Origin: Ndongobacter massiliensis
GTDB lineage: Bacteria; Bacillota; Clostridia; Tissierellales; Peptoniphilaceae
DNA: 64,000 bases
Direction of reading: 5' to 3'
NCBI RefSeq assembly: GCF_900120375.1
Contig: NZ_LT635480.1
Location: 1,184,840-1,248,839, forward strand
The notes beneath the pieces were generated by a model. That model was not told where the DNA came from, searched no databases, and saw only the letters and a list, made by a program, of their open reading frames with translations. Below, in pieces: positions 25,317-34,345 of the stretch. Within the stretch, counting starts at the first letter, position 1. Every line of letters begins with the position of its first letter. The position numbers and the translations under genes are program-made.

Positions 25317-26162
25317 CTACGCCTCGACGGGCTGTTGTACCTGCACTTCCGGTGCACCTTGCAACGATTCGTGAATCACGATGCACTTTGCGGGGCACTT
25401 GGCCGCCGCCTGTTTCGCTTTTTCCACATCGAAGGTATCACTGTACACGGCATGAGCCAGTTTGCCGTCCAATTGGAATTCATTCGGCGCCAACCGCGCA
25501 CAGATTCCGCAGCCAATGCAGCCGATGCCGCAATTCGATTTCACATCCTTACCGAATTTCGGGTTCTTGCACTTCACCTGTGCCGGTGCCTGATAGGGTA
25601 CCAACTCGATGATGTGTTTCGGGCAAACATTGATACATGCCATACAGCTTACACATTTTTCTTCATTGATCACAGCGACGCCGTCCTCCATGCGAATGGC
25701 ATCGTAGTTGCAAACTTTTTTGCAGGTTCCGCAACCGAGACATCCATATACGCATGATTTGCAACCGCCATAAAACTTATCCATCATGCGGCAGTCATTA
25801 ACGCCGGCATAATCAAAAATTTGTTTCGTATACGCATGCGTCCCTTGACACTTGACCGAGGCGACATAGCGCGTACCTTCTTGCGCCACTTGTCCCATAA
25901 TGGCGGCAATGGCTTCGGCAACCGACTTCCCGCCGACCGGGCACGCCGTGACCGGTGCTTCGCCCATGGCAATCGCCTTCGCACAGCCGTCGCAGCCCGG
26001 ATACCCACAGGCGCCGCAGTTGGCGCCGGGAAGTGCTTCACGAACGGCCAGCTGTTTTTCATCAACCGGAATATAGGTCAGCTTGCTTACAATGCCGAGC
26101 AGGAAAGCAAAGACGCCACCCATAACGGAAAGGACGATGACCGGTGTTACAATCGCTTCCAT
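25317..26162 (-). CDS. rnfB: Rnf complex subunit RnfB (ferredoxin-type)
   Basis: 281 residues. An N-terminal membrane helix precedes an Fe-S domain with CGACGYPGCDGCAKAI. Then come cysteine clusters CKSCVYGCLGCGTCKKVC, CVSCMACINVCPKHI and a further ferredoxin unit CGIGCIGCGICARLAP. RnfB accepts electrons from reduced ferredoxin at the cytoplasmic face. Last gene of rnfCDGEAB, 12 bp after rnfA. The final 15 residues (EVQVQQPVEA) are a short tail. Confidence 0.95.
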   Translation of the reverse strand: MEAIVTPVIVLSVMGGVFAFLLGIVSKLTYIPVDEKQLAVREALPGANCGACGYPGCDGCAKAIAMGEAPVTACPVGGKSVAEAIAAIMGQVAQEGTRYVASVKCQGTHAYTKQIFDYAGVNDCRMMDKFYGGCKSCVYGCLGCGTCKKVCNYDAIRMEDGVAVINEEKCVSCMACINVCPKHIIELVPYQAPAQVKCKNPKFGKDVKSNCGIGCIGCGICARLAPNEFQLDGKLAHAVYSDTFDVEKAKQAAAKCPAKCIVIHESLQGAPEVQVQQPVEA

Positions 26163-26174
26163 TGCATCCTCCTT

Positions 26175-26756
26175 CTAAAACATGCCCTTGAAGCCCATAA
26201 ATGCAATGGACATCAGGCCCAGTGTCACCATGGCGAGCGGCACCTTTTCAAATGACTTCGGCACATCGGCAATCTCGTAACGCTCGCGAATTGCCGCTAA
26301 GAGCGTCAGTGCCATGGTAAACCCGATCGAAGCCGCAAATCCGTTGAGGATGGTTTCGATCATGTTGTAGCCTTTTTGAACGTTCAAAATGGCGACGCCG
26401 AGCACCACGCAGTTCGTCGTAATCAACGGCAGGTAAATGCCCAATGCGCTATACAACGCCGGCGCCGACTTCTTCAGGAACATTTCCACCAACTGCACCA
26501 ATGCGGCAATGACTAGGATGAAGGCGATCGTCTGCATGTACTCCAGATCGAATGCCTTCAAAATGTAAGTGTCGACCAAAAGCGTGATCGCCGAAGCAAA
26601 GGTGACAACAAAGGTAACCGCTGCGCCCATGCCGATGGAAGTTTCGATTTTATTCGATACGCCGATCGACGGGCAGATGCCCAGAAATTGCGCCAACACG
26701 TAGTTGTTGATAAAGATGGCGCCGAAGATGAGGGAAAACAGATTAGTTTCCTGCAT
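26175..26756 (-). CDS. rnfA: Rnf complex membrane subunit RnfA
   Basis: 193 residues from ATG 26756 (AAAGGAG, 8-base spacing); the extended frame upstream overlaps rnfE and is not used. Six membrane helices. FGAIFINNYVLAQFLGICPS and LGIYLPLITTNCVVLGVAIL are the RnfA/NqrE signatures, containing the paired cysteines that bind the intramembrane Fe-S centre. It overlaps rnfE by 14 bp. Confidence 0.95.
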   Translation of the reverse strand: MQETNLFSLIFGAIFINNYVLAQFLGICPSIGVSNKIETSIGMGAAVTFVVTFASAITLLVDTYILKAFDLEYMQTIAFILVIAALVQLVEMFLKKSAPALYSALGIYLPLITTNCVVLGVAILNVQKGYNMIETILNGFAASIGFTMALTLLAAIRERYEIADVPKSFEKVPLAMVTLGLMSIAFMGFKGMF

Positions 26757-27372
26757 CGAGTTGCTCCTTTCCCTTGCGTTTTGCTTCATTGCGATTGCGC
26801 AGCGCAACCGACGCGGCAATCGTGCAGCCCAGCACGATAAATGCCGACGGTGCCTGCGTCAAAAACGGAATGGTGGCGCCCTCCGGCAGAATTTGCACGC
26901 CGAACAGGGAGCCGGCTCCGAATAGCTCGCGTACCACTGCGACACACGAAATTGCCAGTGTATAGCCGAGACCGTTCGCAATGCCGTCAATAAATGAAGC
27001 GGCGACGCTGTTTTTCGAGGCAAACGCCTCGGCACGTCCCAGAATGATGCAGTTGACGACGATCAACGGCAAGAAGATGCCCAAGCTCTTGTTCAACGCC
27101 GGCACGTAGGCCGCCAATACCATCTGCAAAATCGTTACGAAGCTCGCAATAACGACGATGAACGCCGGAATACGCACTTCATCCGGAATAAATTTTCGCA
27201 GCAGCGAAATGACCACGTTGGAACAGGTTAAGACCGCAATGACCGACATGCCCATGCCCACTGCGTTGATGACAGATGTCGAAACGGCAAGGACGGAGCA
27301 GATTCCGATCAATTGCACCAGAACCGGGTTGTTGGAAAACAGCCCGCCTGCAAATTGCTTTTTCAGATTCAT
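26743..27372 (-). CDS. rnfE: Rnf complex membrane subunit RnfE
   Basis: 209 residues, six membrane helices. GGLFSNNPVLVQLIGICSVL and LGIFLPLIVVNCIILGRAEA correspond to RnfE/NqrD and mirror RnfA, with which it forms an inverted pair around the Fe-S centre. The C-terminus is basic (RNRNEAKRKGKEQ). Eleven base pairs after rnfG. Confidence 0.95.
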   Translation of the reverse strand: MNLKKQFAGGLFSNNPVLVQLIGICSVLAVSTSVINAVGMGMSVIAVLTCSNVVISLLRKFIPDEVRIPAFIVVIASFVTILQMVLAAYVPALNKSLGIFLPLIVVNCIILGRAEAFASKNSVAASFIDGIANGLGYTLAISCVAVVRELFGAGSLFGVQILPEGATIPFLTQAPSAFIVLGCTIAASVALRNRNEAKRKGKEQLDAGN

Positions 27373-27382
27373 TTTCGCCTCC

Positions 27383-28378
27383 TCACTTCACCATGCTCTG
27401 TGCTTCCGCGACGGCGGCAAAGGCTGCCTTCATCGCTTCGCTGGTGAGAGTTGCGCCGCTGATTGCCGTTGGTTCCTCCGAGACTTTCTTTCCGACGAGC
27501 GCTTGGGCGTATTCCTCATCCGCCACGGCAGCACCGTAGCCTTCGGTTTCGAGGTGACTCAACACGAGAAATCCTTGTACGGCATCGGAGGAATCGACTG
27601 CAACGAGGCACTCTACCGAACCGCCGAAACCACGCGGCGAGGTGACGCGATATACGTGACCGATCACGGATCCGCCCTTTTTCGCATCGTAAATTTTAAT
27701 CACGATATCGTTCAGCGCCTGCGGATACTCGCCTTCGACGATTTCCTCCGCATCCGGATAGACCGCCTGTAGCTGTTCGTCCGTCGCCTGTACGACATTG
27801 GCGCTCATATCGACTTCCGAACCCGTCAATTCCGCCCATTTTTCGACGACTTTGTTGATGCCTTCCACCATGGCGTTCGTCGTGAGTGTCGCACCGCTCA
27901 TCGCCGGAATGGCGTGCGGCTGTCCGCCCGCTCCTTCCGCCGTAACCGGCTCGGTCAACGTGACACCATTCATGCCCTCGGCATACTCGGGATTCGCCAC
28001 GCGCGCGCCGAAGCCCTGCGTTTCCGTATGCTCCAACACTTCAAAGCCCGTCACTGTGCCGTCCACTTTGGCCCCAATGACGAAGGTCACCGGACCGTCA
28101 TAGCCCGCCGGACTTGCCGCTTTGAAAATATAGCCGTCCAACTGGCCGCCCTTTTTCGCTTCGACAATTTCTAGGATGTTTTCATTGAGCAGCGACTTGT
28201 CCTCCAGAATGTTCAATTCATCTGCATCCGGATAGACCGCACTGTACGCTTGTTTTGTCTCCTCTGCCTGTCTTGCCTGAATCACCGGCAACGTCGCACT
28301 GTTCACTAATGCCAACGCGGCGGCGGCAACCGCACAGATGACAAGAAGTTTTACTGCAAGAATCAACGCCTTTTTCAT
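27383..28378 (-). CDS. rnfG: RnfG with two tandem FMN-binding domains
   Basis: 331 residues, against about 180-220 for usual RnfG. One N-terminal helix (LILAVKLLVICAVAAAALAL) is followed by two FMN_bind units. The first has GFEVLEHTETQGFGARV and AMSGATLTTNAM (threonine at about 167); the second GFLVLSHLETEGYGAAV and AISGATLTSEAM (about 311). SGAT-T is the flavinylation motif modified by ApbE, so two covalent FMNs are possible. No apbE is in the window. ATG/stop overlaps with rnfD suggest coupling. Confidence 0.92.
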   Translation of the reverse strand: MKKALILAVKLLVICAVAAAALALVNSATLPVIQARQAEETKQAYSAVYPDADELNILEDKSLLNENILEIVEAKKGGQLDGYIFKAASPAGYDGPVTFVIGAKVDGTVTGFEVLEHTETQGFGARVANPEYAEGMNGVTLTEPVTAEGAGGQPHAIPAMSGATLTTNAMVEGINKVVEKWAELTGSEVDMSANVVQATDEQLQAVYPDAEEIVEGEYPQALNDIVIKIYDAKKGGSVIGHVYRVTSPRGFGGSVECLVAVDSSDAVQGFLVLSHLETEGYGAAVADEEYAQALVGKKVSEEPTAISGATLTSEAMKAAFAAVAEAQSMVK

Positions 28379-29337
28379 CGCTTGCCACCTCCGAACGTTT
28401 TTGTCTTCACATATTTATCGATCAGCGGCGTGCAGACATTCATAAAGAGAATGGCGTAGGACACCCCTTCGGGATAACCGCCAAAGCTGCGAATCAGTGC
28501 CGTAAGCAAACCGGCTCCACAGCCGAAAATCAGCTGTCCGACCGCGTTCATCGGTGTTGTCGCATAATCCGTTGCCATGAAAAATGCCCCGAGGATCAAT
28601 CCGCCGGCCAGTACCTGCTGCGGTAAATCGCCGATGCCGACTTCGCCGGTGATGGCGCCGAAAATTGCCATAAAGACGCAGAAGCTACCGATCATCGTCA
28701 GCGGAATGCGCAGCCGAATCACGCCGCGCACGACCAGATAAATGGCGCCGAGCAGCAAGGCTACGGTCGAAACTTCGCCGAGTACGCCGGGCATTTGTCC
28801 CATGAACATCTCGCCCAACGACGGAAATTGTCCGCTTGTCAAGGGCGTCGCCGACGCGATCGTGTCTGGCTTAAACGGCTCGACAAACTTCGACATATCG
28901 CTGCCCCAGGAAGATAGGAGCATCGCACGTGCGGCAAGTGCCGGATTCATGAAGTTCGAACCGAGTCCGCCAAAAAACTGCTTGACAACGACGATGGCAA
29001 ATGCTGCGCCGATGGCGACCATCCACAGCGGCATGGTCGAAGGCACATTGAATGCCAGGAGTATGCCCGTTACGACGGCGGACAGATCCGAAATCGTAAT
29101 CGGACGTTTGAGTGCTTTTTGCGTAATCGCTTCTGCAGCGACCGCTGCCGCAACCGACACACCGATAACCGCCAACGAGCGAAAGCCAAAATAAACAACC
29201 GCGGCAACCATTGCCGGAATCATTGCAATAATGACATCAAGCATTAAGCGCTGCGTTGAATCGGTGGTGCGAATGTGCGGCGAAGACGCGACAAGCAACT
29301 TTGATGCCTGCGCGCTTTGCGTTTGTTTGGTTTCCAT
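28375..29337 (-). CDS. rnfD: Rnf complex membrane subunit RnfD
   Basis: 320 residues, eight to nine helices. The start (LLVASSPHIRTTDSTQRLML) is typical. GGLGSNFMNPALAARAMLLS and the flavinylation motif SATPLTSGQ at about residues 163-170 (serine/threonine carrying FMN) identify RnfD. GALGFMATDYATTPMN-like membrane motif appears as FFMATDYATTPMNAVGQLIF. It binds FMN and riboflavin in the proton/sodium-translocating part. Confidence 0.95.
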   Translation of the reverse strand: METKQTQSAQASKLLVASSPHIRTTDSTQRLMLDVIIAMIPAMVAAVVYFGFRSLAVIGVSVAAAVAAEAITQKALKRPITISDLSAVVTGILLAFNVPSTMPLWMVAIGAAFAIVVVKQFFGGLGSNFMNPALAARAMLLSSWGSDMSKFVEPFKPDTIASATPLTSGQFPSLGEMFMGQMPGVLGEVSTVALLLGAIYLVVRGVIRLRIPLTMIGSFCVFMAIFGAITGEVGIGDLPQQVLAGGLILGAFFMATDYATTPMNAVGQLIFGCGAGLLTALIRSFGGYPEGVSYAILFMNVCTPLIDKYVKTKTFGGGKR

Positions 29338-29346
29338 CTTCGCCTC

Positions 29347-30681
29347 CTACTTCGCTTGCGCTTTTTTCTGCAGAGCGCGAATCTGTGCCTTCCCGAAGCG
29401 AATGCCTTCGGTCAGGGGGCGCCCCGCCGGACATGTATAGGAACACGCGCCGCATTCCACGCAGTTCATAATGGAATATTGCTGTGCCAATTCAAAGTTT
29501 TCCTTTAAAGAAGCTGTGGCAATGTACAGCGGTTCCAGGTGCATCGGGCAAACTTCCACGCAAAAGCCGCAGCGGATGCAGGCCGTAATTTCTTTTGGCT
29601 TGGATTCCTCTTTGGTCAGCACCAAAATACCGTTGTTGCGTTTGTCGGTCACCAGCTCATCGCTGTACTGCGCAACCCCCATCATCGGTCCGCCGAAGAT
29701 GATCTTTCCGGGTTCTTCCGCATAGCCGCCGGCGTATTCGATCACGTCTTTAATGCGCGTGCCAAAACGCACCCGCAGATTCTGCGGTTTCCGCACGGCA
29801 TGGCCCGTCAGCGTCAATACACGTTCATAGCAGGGTTTCCCGTAGTAGACGGCATCGACGATCGCACATGCGGTGGAAACGTTGACAACCACCACGCCGA
29901 CATCCGCCGGCAGTGCACCCTGCGGCACTTCTTTGCCGAGCACCGAATAAATCAGTTGCTTTTCATCGCCCTGTGGATACTTCGTTTTCAGGGTTGCAAC
30001 GTGAATGTCGTTTTCCCCCGCCACCGCCTTTTTCATGGCTTCAATGGCCTTCGGCTTATTGTCTTCAATGCCAATCAAGCCTTCTTTTGCACCGGTCGCC
30101 TGCATGCAAAGTTTCAGCCCCTGTACGATTTTTTCTGGAATCGTTCGCATCGTAACGTCATCGCAGGTCAGATACGGCTCGCATTCCGCTGCATTGATCA
30201 ACATCGTTTGAATCGGTTTATCTTTCGGGGGCTGCAATTTCACGTGGGTTGGAAAACCCGCACCGCCCATTCCGCAGATTCCGGCGTCCTGTATGTAGTC
30301 GATGATTTCCTTCTCGGTAAACGTCTGGTTGGACCGGTCCACCGGCTCGTAACCCAAAGTATCTTCACCGTCGTTTTCAATCACAACCGCCTGACACGTC
30401 GTGCCCGCTACCGTAAGGTAATCGATAATGCCCTTCACCTCACCGGAAACGCTGGAATGAACCGGAACGGAAACGAAGCCCGCGGATTCGCCGATTTTTT
30501 GGCCGACGTCGACGTGATCCCCCTTCGCAACGATGCACTTTGCCGGGGCTCCAATGTGCTGCGACAGCGTGATCGTTACCTGCGCCGGGGCCGGCATATC
30601 CGTGATCATCGATCCGCTCGACAGCTCCTTGAAGTCCTTCATGTGCGTACCGCCACGAAAGGTCAAGTTTTCGAGTTCCAT
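29347..30681 (-). CDS. rnfC: Rnf complex subunit RnfC
   Basis: 444 residues from ATG 30681 (AGGAGG upstream). An N-terminal barrel-sandwich domain (HIGAPAKCIVAKGDHVDVGQ) precedes the NADH/FMN domain with GMGGAGFPTHVKL and INAAECEPYLTCDD, then an SLBB-like part. Two [4Fe-4S] motifs follow: CIRCGFCVEVCPMHL and CVECGACSYTCPAGRPL. RnfC reduces NAD with electrons from the complex. First gene of the operon; a TATAAT -10 lies at about 30715 on the minus strand. Confidence 0.95.
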   Translation of the reverse strand: MELENLTFRGGTHMKDFKELSSGSMITDMPAPAQVTITLSQHIGAPAKCIVAKGDHVDVGQKIGESAGFVSVPVHSSVSGEVKGIIDYLTVAGTTCQAVVIENDGEDTLGYEPVDRSNQTFTEKEIIDYIQDAGICGMGGAGFPTHVKLQPPKDKPIQTMLINAAECEPYLTCDDVTMRTIPEKIVQGLKLCMQATGAKEGLIGIEDNKPKAIEAMKKAVAGENDIHVATLKTKYPQGDEKQLIYSVLGKEVPQGALPADVGVVVVNVSTACAIVDAVYYGKPCYERVLTLTGHAVRKPQNLRVRFGTRIKDVIEYAGGYAEEPGKIIFGGPMMGVAQYSDELVTDKRNNGILVLTKEESKPKEITACIRCGFCVEVCPMHLEPLYIATASLKENFELAQQYSIMNCVECGACSYTCPAGRPLTEGIRFGKAQIRALQKKAQAK

Positions 30682-30857
30682 CCTTTTCTATCCTCCTTAC
30701 TCTAAAGTCAACAAGTATTATAGCACGAAAACGGCTCCCTGCGCCTGATTGCGGCTTTCCCCTATCAATCTGCTAAAAAAGTTGTCGGCATCTTTGGCTT
30801 TTTCTTACCGAAAAAAAAACAAAAAAGTATATTTTTTCACAGCAGCTCTTGTGGTAT

Positions 30858-30886
30858 TTGACAAAAGCGAAGACGGTTCATATAAT
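30858..30886 (+). promoter_or_regulatory. Promoter of tRNA-Ser and SRP RNA
   Basis: TTGACA at 30858-30863, a 17-base spacer, and TATAAT at 30881-30886: a consensus vegetative promoter. It starts about 20 bp before the tRNA and very likely drives both RNAs. Confidence 0.85.
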
Positions 30887-30910
30887 AATTTGTACCGCTT
30901 CCGACGACGT

Positions 30911-30999
30911 GGAGAGATGTCCGAGTGGCCGAAGGAGCATGATTGGAAATCATGTGTACGTCCTGCGTACCGAGGGTTCGAATCCCTCTCTCTCCGCCA
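30911..30999 (+). tRNA. tRNA-Ser(GGA)
   Basis: 89 nt including encoded CCA. The acceptor arms are GGAGAGA and TCTCTCC with discriminator G. The anticodon loop TTGGAAA holds GGA. It has a long variable arm and a GGTTCGAATCC T arm, as expected for serine. It is followed immediately by the SRP RNA gene. Confidence 0.96.
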
Positions 31000-31002
31000 T
31001 GC

Positions 31003-31272
31003 ACTATACGGGGAGTTAGCGGTGCCCTGTCACCTGCAATCCGCTATAGCAGGGTAGAATTCCCGGCCTCGACGCCCTCTTTGGGCGGCCGGTTCCGGCA
31101 CGTGACGTTGACGGTCGGGTCCTGCACAATGAAGTCTCGCGAACCAGGTCAGGTTCGGAAGAAAGCAGCCTTAAGTGAGTTCCTTCATGTGTTGCGGGAG
31201 TGCCCGACCCGAGTATACGACCGGAGTGCCGCGTCTGAACAGGACGGCAAAGCCGGGTGTGCGGACTTATGC
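31003..31272 (+). ncRNA. ffs: Signal recognition particle RNA (long Firmicutes form)
   Basis: Closely follows the B. subtilis scRNA: an Alu-type 5' part (GGAGTTAGCGGTGCCCTGTC and CTGCAATCCGCTATAGCAGG), then GGGTCCTGCACAATG, and the conserved helix-8 apical region GAACCAGGTCAGGTTCGGAA with GAAAGCAGCC that binds Ffh. Length about 270 nt with the Alu domain. The one usual difference is TTCGG for TCCGG in the loop stem. Ends are approximate. A strong terminator follows. Confidence 0.93.
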
Positions 31273-31274
31273 AG

Positions 31275-31302
31275 AAAAAGCCGACGGTACCGTCGGCTTT
31301 TT
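31275..31302 (+). terminator. Terminator after SRP RNA
   Basis: AAAAAGCCGACGGT followed by ACCGTCGGCTTTTT is a perfect 28-nt palindrome with an A-tract before and a T-tract after. It ends the tRNA-Ser/SRP RNA transcript. Confidence 0.9.
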
Positions 31303-31398
31303 CAGTGCAACATGTTTGGAGCATCCGTTTGAGGTCGCCTTGTCGGGGAAGCACTTCCCGCCATAGAAATCGGAAAAGGAGTCTGAAAAGAGGAGTTT

Positions 31399-31917
31399 AT
31401 GAAAAAAGCGCCGTATTCCATTCGTTTCATTTGTACAACGGCGATCGCCGCCGCGATCGTTTGTTTTGCTACGCTGATTCCAAAAATCCCCATTCCGCTG
31501 GGCTATGCGCACCTGGGAAATGCTGCCGGCGCGCTCATCGTCTATTTCATCGGACGAAGAGAAGGCATTTATTCCTGCGCCATCGGATCCGCTATGGCGG
31601 ATTTCCTCGGCGGATTCCCGCTTTGGATTTTTCCTACTCTCCTCATTAAAACCGGAATGACTTGGATTATGGCGCGCTTTTTCTTTTCCGGAACCCTGCG
31701 AAAACCGCTTCTTTCCGCGCCTTCGCTGCTCGGTTTATTGCTGAGTATGCTGTGGATGGCTTTTGCCTATACACTTTTCGGTGCTATTCTTTACGGCGGA
31801 CTGGCTGCCGGACTTTCTTCCACCCCCGGTTTGCTCTTGGAAGGACTGGTCAATCTGATTGCCACACTTGTATTCGGTGTTTTACTCGAAAAAAGGATGC
31901 CCGAACCGAGACTCTGA
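31399..31917 (+). CDS. ECF transporter substrate-binding (S) component
   Basis: 172 residues; AGAGGAG precedes ATG 31399. Six hydrophobic segments. IRFICTTAIAAAIVCFATLI, IPLGYAHLGNAAGALIVYFI and GSAMADFLGGFPLWIFPTLL fit the HmpT/ThiW-like ECF S family (membrane protein with G-Y-x-H-L-G-N). It would bind a vitamin (thiamine precursor or pyridoxine class) and use a shared EcfAAT module elsewhere. The 96 bp before it has no riboswitch I can confirm. The stop lies inside the terminator stem. Confidence 0.82.
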   Translation: MKKAPYSIRFICTTAIAAAIVCFATLIPKIPIPLGYAHLGNAAGALIVYFIGRREGIYSCAIGSAMADFLGGFPLWIFPTLLIKTGMTWIMARFFFSGTLRKPLLSAPSLLGLLLSMLWMAFAYTLFGAILYGGLAAGLSSTPGLLLEGLVNLIATLVFGVLLEKRMPEPRL

Positions 31918-31932
31918 TTCGGGCATCCTTTC
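31893..31932. terminator. Bidirectional terminator between the ECF gene and pcp
   Basis: GGATGCCCGAA and TTCGGGCATCC form an 11-bp stem around CCGAGACTCTGA, which contains the ECF stop codon. AAAA lies before and TTTCT after, so it can end transcripts from both converging genes. Confidence 0.85.
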
Positions 31933-31953
31933 TACTTGTTTGAAATGCAGCAC

Positions 31954-32595
31954 TCAGTGTGTTGCGCCGCCTTCCACCTTGATATCGACATCATTTTCGA
32001 CGATGGCTTCAATTGCACAGGTGATGCCGCCGACAATCGTCTCCAGTGACATGGACGGCATGTTGCGCTTGTCGAGAACCTGCTCTGGCAAAAACGGAAT
32101 ATGCATGAATCCCGTACGCATCTTCGGATACTTTGTCGCCGCCAGATGCGCTACTCCATAGCAAACATGGTTGCAGATAAAGGTTCCGGCCGTGTTGGAA
32201 ATCGAGGCGGGATACCCGTTTTCGAGCATCTTCTGCACCATGGCCTTGATGGGAATGGTGACAAAATACGCTGCGGGACCGTCCGCCGCCACCGGTTCAT
32301 CCACCGGCTGATTGCCTTCGTTATCCGGAATGCGGCAGTCATCGACGTTGATGCCAATGCGTTCCACCGTCAGATCCGGCCGTCCGCCTGCCTGCCCGAT
32401 GGACAATACGACATCCGGTTTTTCTTCTTCGACCTTGGCACGAATTTTATCCACGGATTTCCCGATTACCGTTGGAATCTCCAGCGTCACAATCTGTGCG
32501 CCGGCAATTTCCTTTGGCAATTTTTTGATGGATTCCAAGGCGGGGTTAATCGACTCCCCGCCAAAGGGATCAAATCCGGTTACCAATACTTTCAT
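31954..32595 (-). CDS. pcp: Pyroglutamyl-peptidase I
   Basis: 213 residues, standard length. [20 protein letters not shown] is the N-terminal signature. The catalytic triad lies in [10 protein letters not shown] (Glu), [17 protein letters not shown] (Cys) and [11 protein letters not shown] (His). The enzyme removes N-terminal pyroglutamate from peptides. It follows DUF979 and DUF969 membrane proteins, an arrangement repeated in many Firmicutes that points to pyroglutamate or peptide uptake and use. Confidence 0.95.
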   Translation of the reverse strand: MKVLVTGFDPFGGESINPALESIKKLPKEIAGAQIVTLEIPTVIGKSVDKIRAKVEEEKPDVVLSIGQAGGRPDLTVERIGINVDDCRIPDNEGNQPVDEPVAADGPAAYFVTIPIKAMVQKMLENGYPASISNTAGTFICNHVCYGVAHLAATKYPKMRTGFMHIPFLPEQVLDKRNMPSMSLETIVGGITCAIEAIVENDVDIKVEGGATH

Positions 32596-32621
32596 GATAA
32601 GCTCCTTTCAACGGCTCTGCG

Positions 32622-33632
32622 CTAAAACGCCAAAACGAGGATCAAAACGATGTGAATCAGAGCCATCGCAATCGCCACCGGCGCCTGCGCCTTTATGACC
32701 GTATACTTGTCCTTTGCGCCCAGAATGGAGACCGGCACGATGTTGAAGTTCGCCGCCATCGGTGTCAACAGCGTCCCGCAATAACCGGCGGTCATACCCA
32801 GCGCACCGACCATGGCCGGATTCGCGCCCAAATTGATAAGGAACGGAATCCCGATACCCACGGTCATAACGGTAAAGGCGGCAAAGGCATTCCCCATGAT
32901 CATCGTAAAGAGCATCATACCCAGCACATACGCGATGGCGCCGGCAATACGCGATCCTTCTGGAACCGCTGCGCCGAACCACTGCCCGATAACATCTCCC
33001 ACACCGGCTGTTGCAAAGATGACGCCGAGTCCCGCCAACAATTGTGGCAGCAAACTCGCCGGTCCCACCTCCATCAACACCTGGGCCATATCTTCAACCG
33101 TCTGGTCGACACGCGGTTTACAAAGAATCCACACGACAATGAGAGCGATCAGCGCCGAAAGTCCCAGCGTCTGCGGCGAAGACAGCGACAGAATGATATC
33201 TTTGCCCGTCTCCGGATCCACGTCGACCGGAATCTTAAACCGCGACAAAGAGGCCAGTGCAAAAGCAGTGAGACCTAAAACCAATGCCGGAATGAAAATT
33301 TTATAGCCGATACGATCCGCATTGGCGCGCGTCTCTTCCGGCATGCGCGGTGTAAATTCACCGATCTTCACCTGGTTGGTCAGTGTGAGTATCCCCATAA
33401 GGACAAGCACACAACCGATGAAGGCGGCACCGTATTCAAAACCTTCCACAATAAATTTTCCGCCGGCAAATAATACCGCCGTACAAAGCCAGAAAACAAA
33501 AGTACCGATGCGCCCCTCTTTATTGCGCAGGGCGCGGATTGCTGCATTTAATGCGATCAAGCCGCAAAGGATATAAATGAATTCATCCATATTGGCTTTT
33601 TGAAAATGGAGAAATTTTGCAATACTAAGCAT
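32622..33632 (-). CDS. DUF979 membrane protein
   Basis: 336 residues, about ten helices. GYCGTLLTPMAANFNIVPVS and IMGNAFAAFTVMTVGIGIPF are DUF979 signatures. The ATG overlaps the end of the DUF969 gene. Together with DUF969 it probably makes a two-part permease that resembles anion/carboxylate transporters split in two. Neighbour Pcp suggests pyroglutamate as substrate; this is inference. Confidence 0.88.
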   Translation of the reverse strand: MLSIAKFLHFQKANMDEFIYILCGLIALNAAIRALRNKEGRIGTFVFWLCTAVLFAGGKFIVEGFEYGAAFIGCVLVLMGILTLTNQVKIGEFTPRMPEETRANADRIGYKIFIPALVLGLTAFALASLSRFKIPVDVDPETGKDIILSLSSPQTLGLSALIALIVVWILCKPRVDQTVEDMAQVLMEVGPASLLPQLLAGLGVIFATAGVGDVIGQWFGAAVPEGSRIAGAIAYVLGMMLFTMIMGNAFAAFTVMTVGIGIPFLINLGANPAMVGALGMTAGYCGTLLTPMAANFNIVPVSILGAKDKYTVIKAQAPVAIAMALIHIVLILVLAF

Positions 33633-34302
33633 CTTTCACAATCTCCTTTCGAAGTTTCAGATCGAAGAGAACACATTGTACGATGCCCACGATGCAGATC
33701 GCTACACCCGCCCAAATGCTGCTGAAAGCGATATCCGTCTGATCGACGACGAAGCCCGCTTCTTTCAAGGTACCTAAGATCAAAAGCACACTGCCGCTGG
33801 TCGGGAAGATGTTCTGCCCGAAAAAGTTACCATAGTTTTCCGTCGCTGCCGCCAGACCTTTCAGGTCCTCCATGCCTTTTTCCGTCAATTTTCCGCCATT
33901 CTTTTCCGCCGCACCTTGTGCCATGGGCAGAATCAAGGGGCGAATGAATTGTACATGACCGCCAATGCGCAGTGACAACGCCGCCGCAATCGTGCGGATG
34001 ACCAGCCATACGGAAAGCAAACCACCCGTCGTAGCAAAGCTCAGTTTGCGGATTGCATCGCCGGCCTTCTCCCTCATACCGTACCGTTCGAGGATAACAA
34101 TGACCGGGAAGGCGATAAGAAATAAGCTCATGTAACGGTTGTCGACAAAGCCCTTGCCGATAATGGACAGGACTTCAACAATGTTGATCTGCGCAATCAG
34201 ACCGGTGACAATGCCCGCGATGAGAACAACGGCAAGCACGTCCATCCGAAGCGCAAACCCTACGATGATCAGCAATACGCCGACCATTACCCAATAGTTC
34301 AT
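33625..34302 (-). CDS. DUF969 membrane protein
   Basis: 225 residues, about six helices. MSLFLIAFPVIVILERYGMR, GGHVQFIRPLILPMAQGAAE and GNFFGQNIFPTSGSVLLILG are typical of DUF969. It is always paired with DUF979. AAGGAGG precedes the ATG; CTATAATAC upstream could be a -10. Likely first gene of the DUF969-DUF979-pcp operon. Confidence 0.88.
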   Translation of the reverse strand: MNYWVMVGVLLIIVGFALRMDVLAVVLIAGIVTGLIAQINIVEVLSIIGKGFVDNRYMSLFLIAFPVIVILERYGMREKAGDAIRKLSFATTGGLLSVWLVIRTIAAALSLRIGGHVQFIRPLILPMAQGAAEKNGGKLTEKGMEDLKGLAAATENYGNFFGQNIFPTSGSVLLILGTLKEAGFVVDQTDIAFSSIWAGVAICIVGIVQCVLFDLKLRKEIVKDA

Positions 34303-34345
34303 AAAGACCTCCTTAAAAAATAAATATTGACTCTATAATACCACA

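Noticed and set aside
29539-30705. 388-residue plus-strand frame opposite rnfC
   Set aside because: It is exactly antisense to a well-conserved RnfC; high G+C and codon bias leave the reverse frame open.
31303-31398. Possible riboswitch upstream of the ECF S component
   Set aside because: The 96-bp region has a GGGGAAG-CACTTCCC hairpin but no aptamer consensus I can identify for thiamine, preQ1 or other vitamins.
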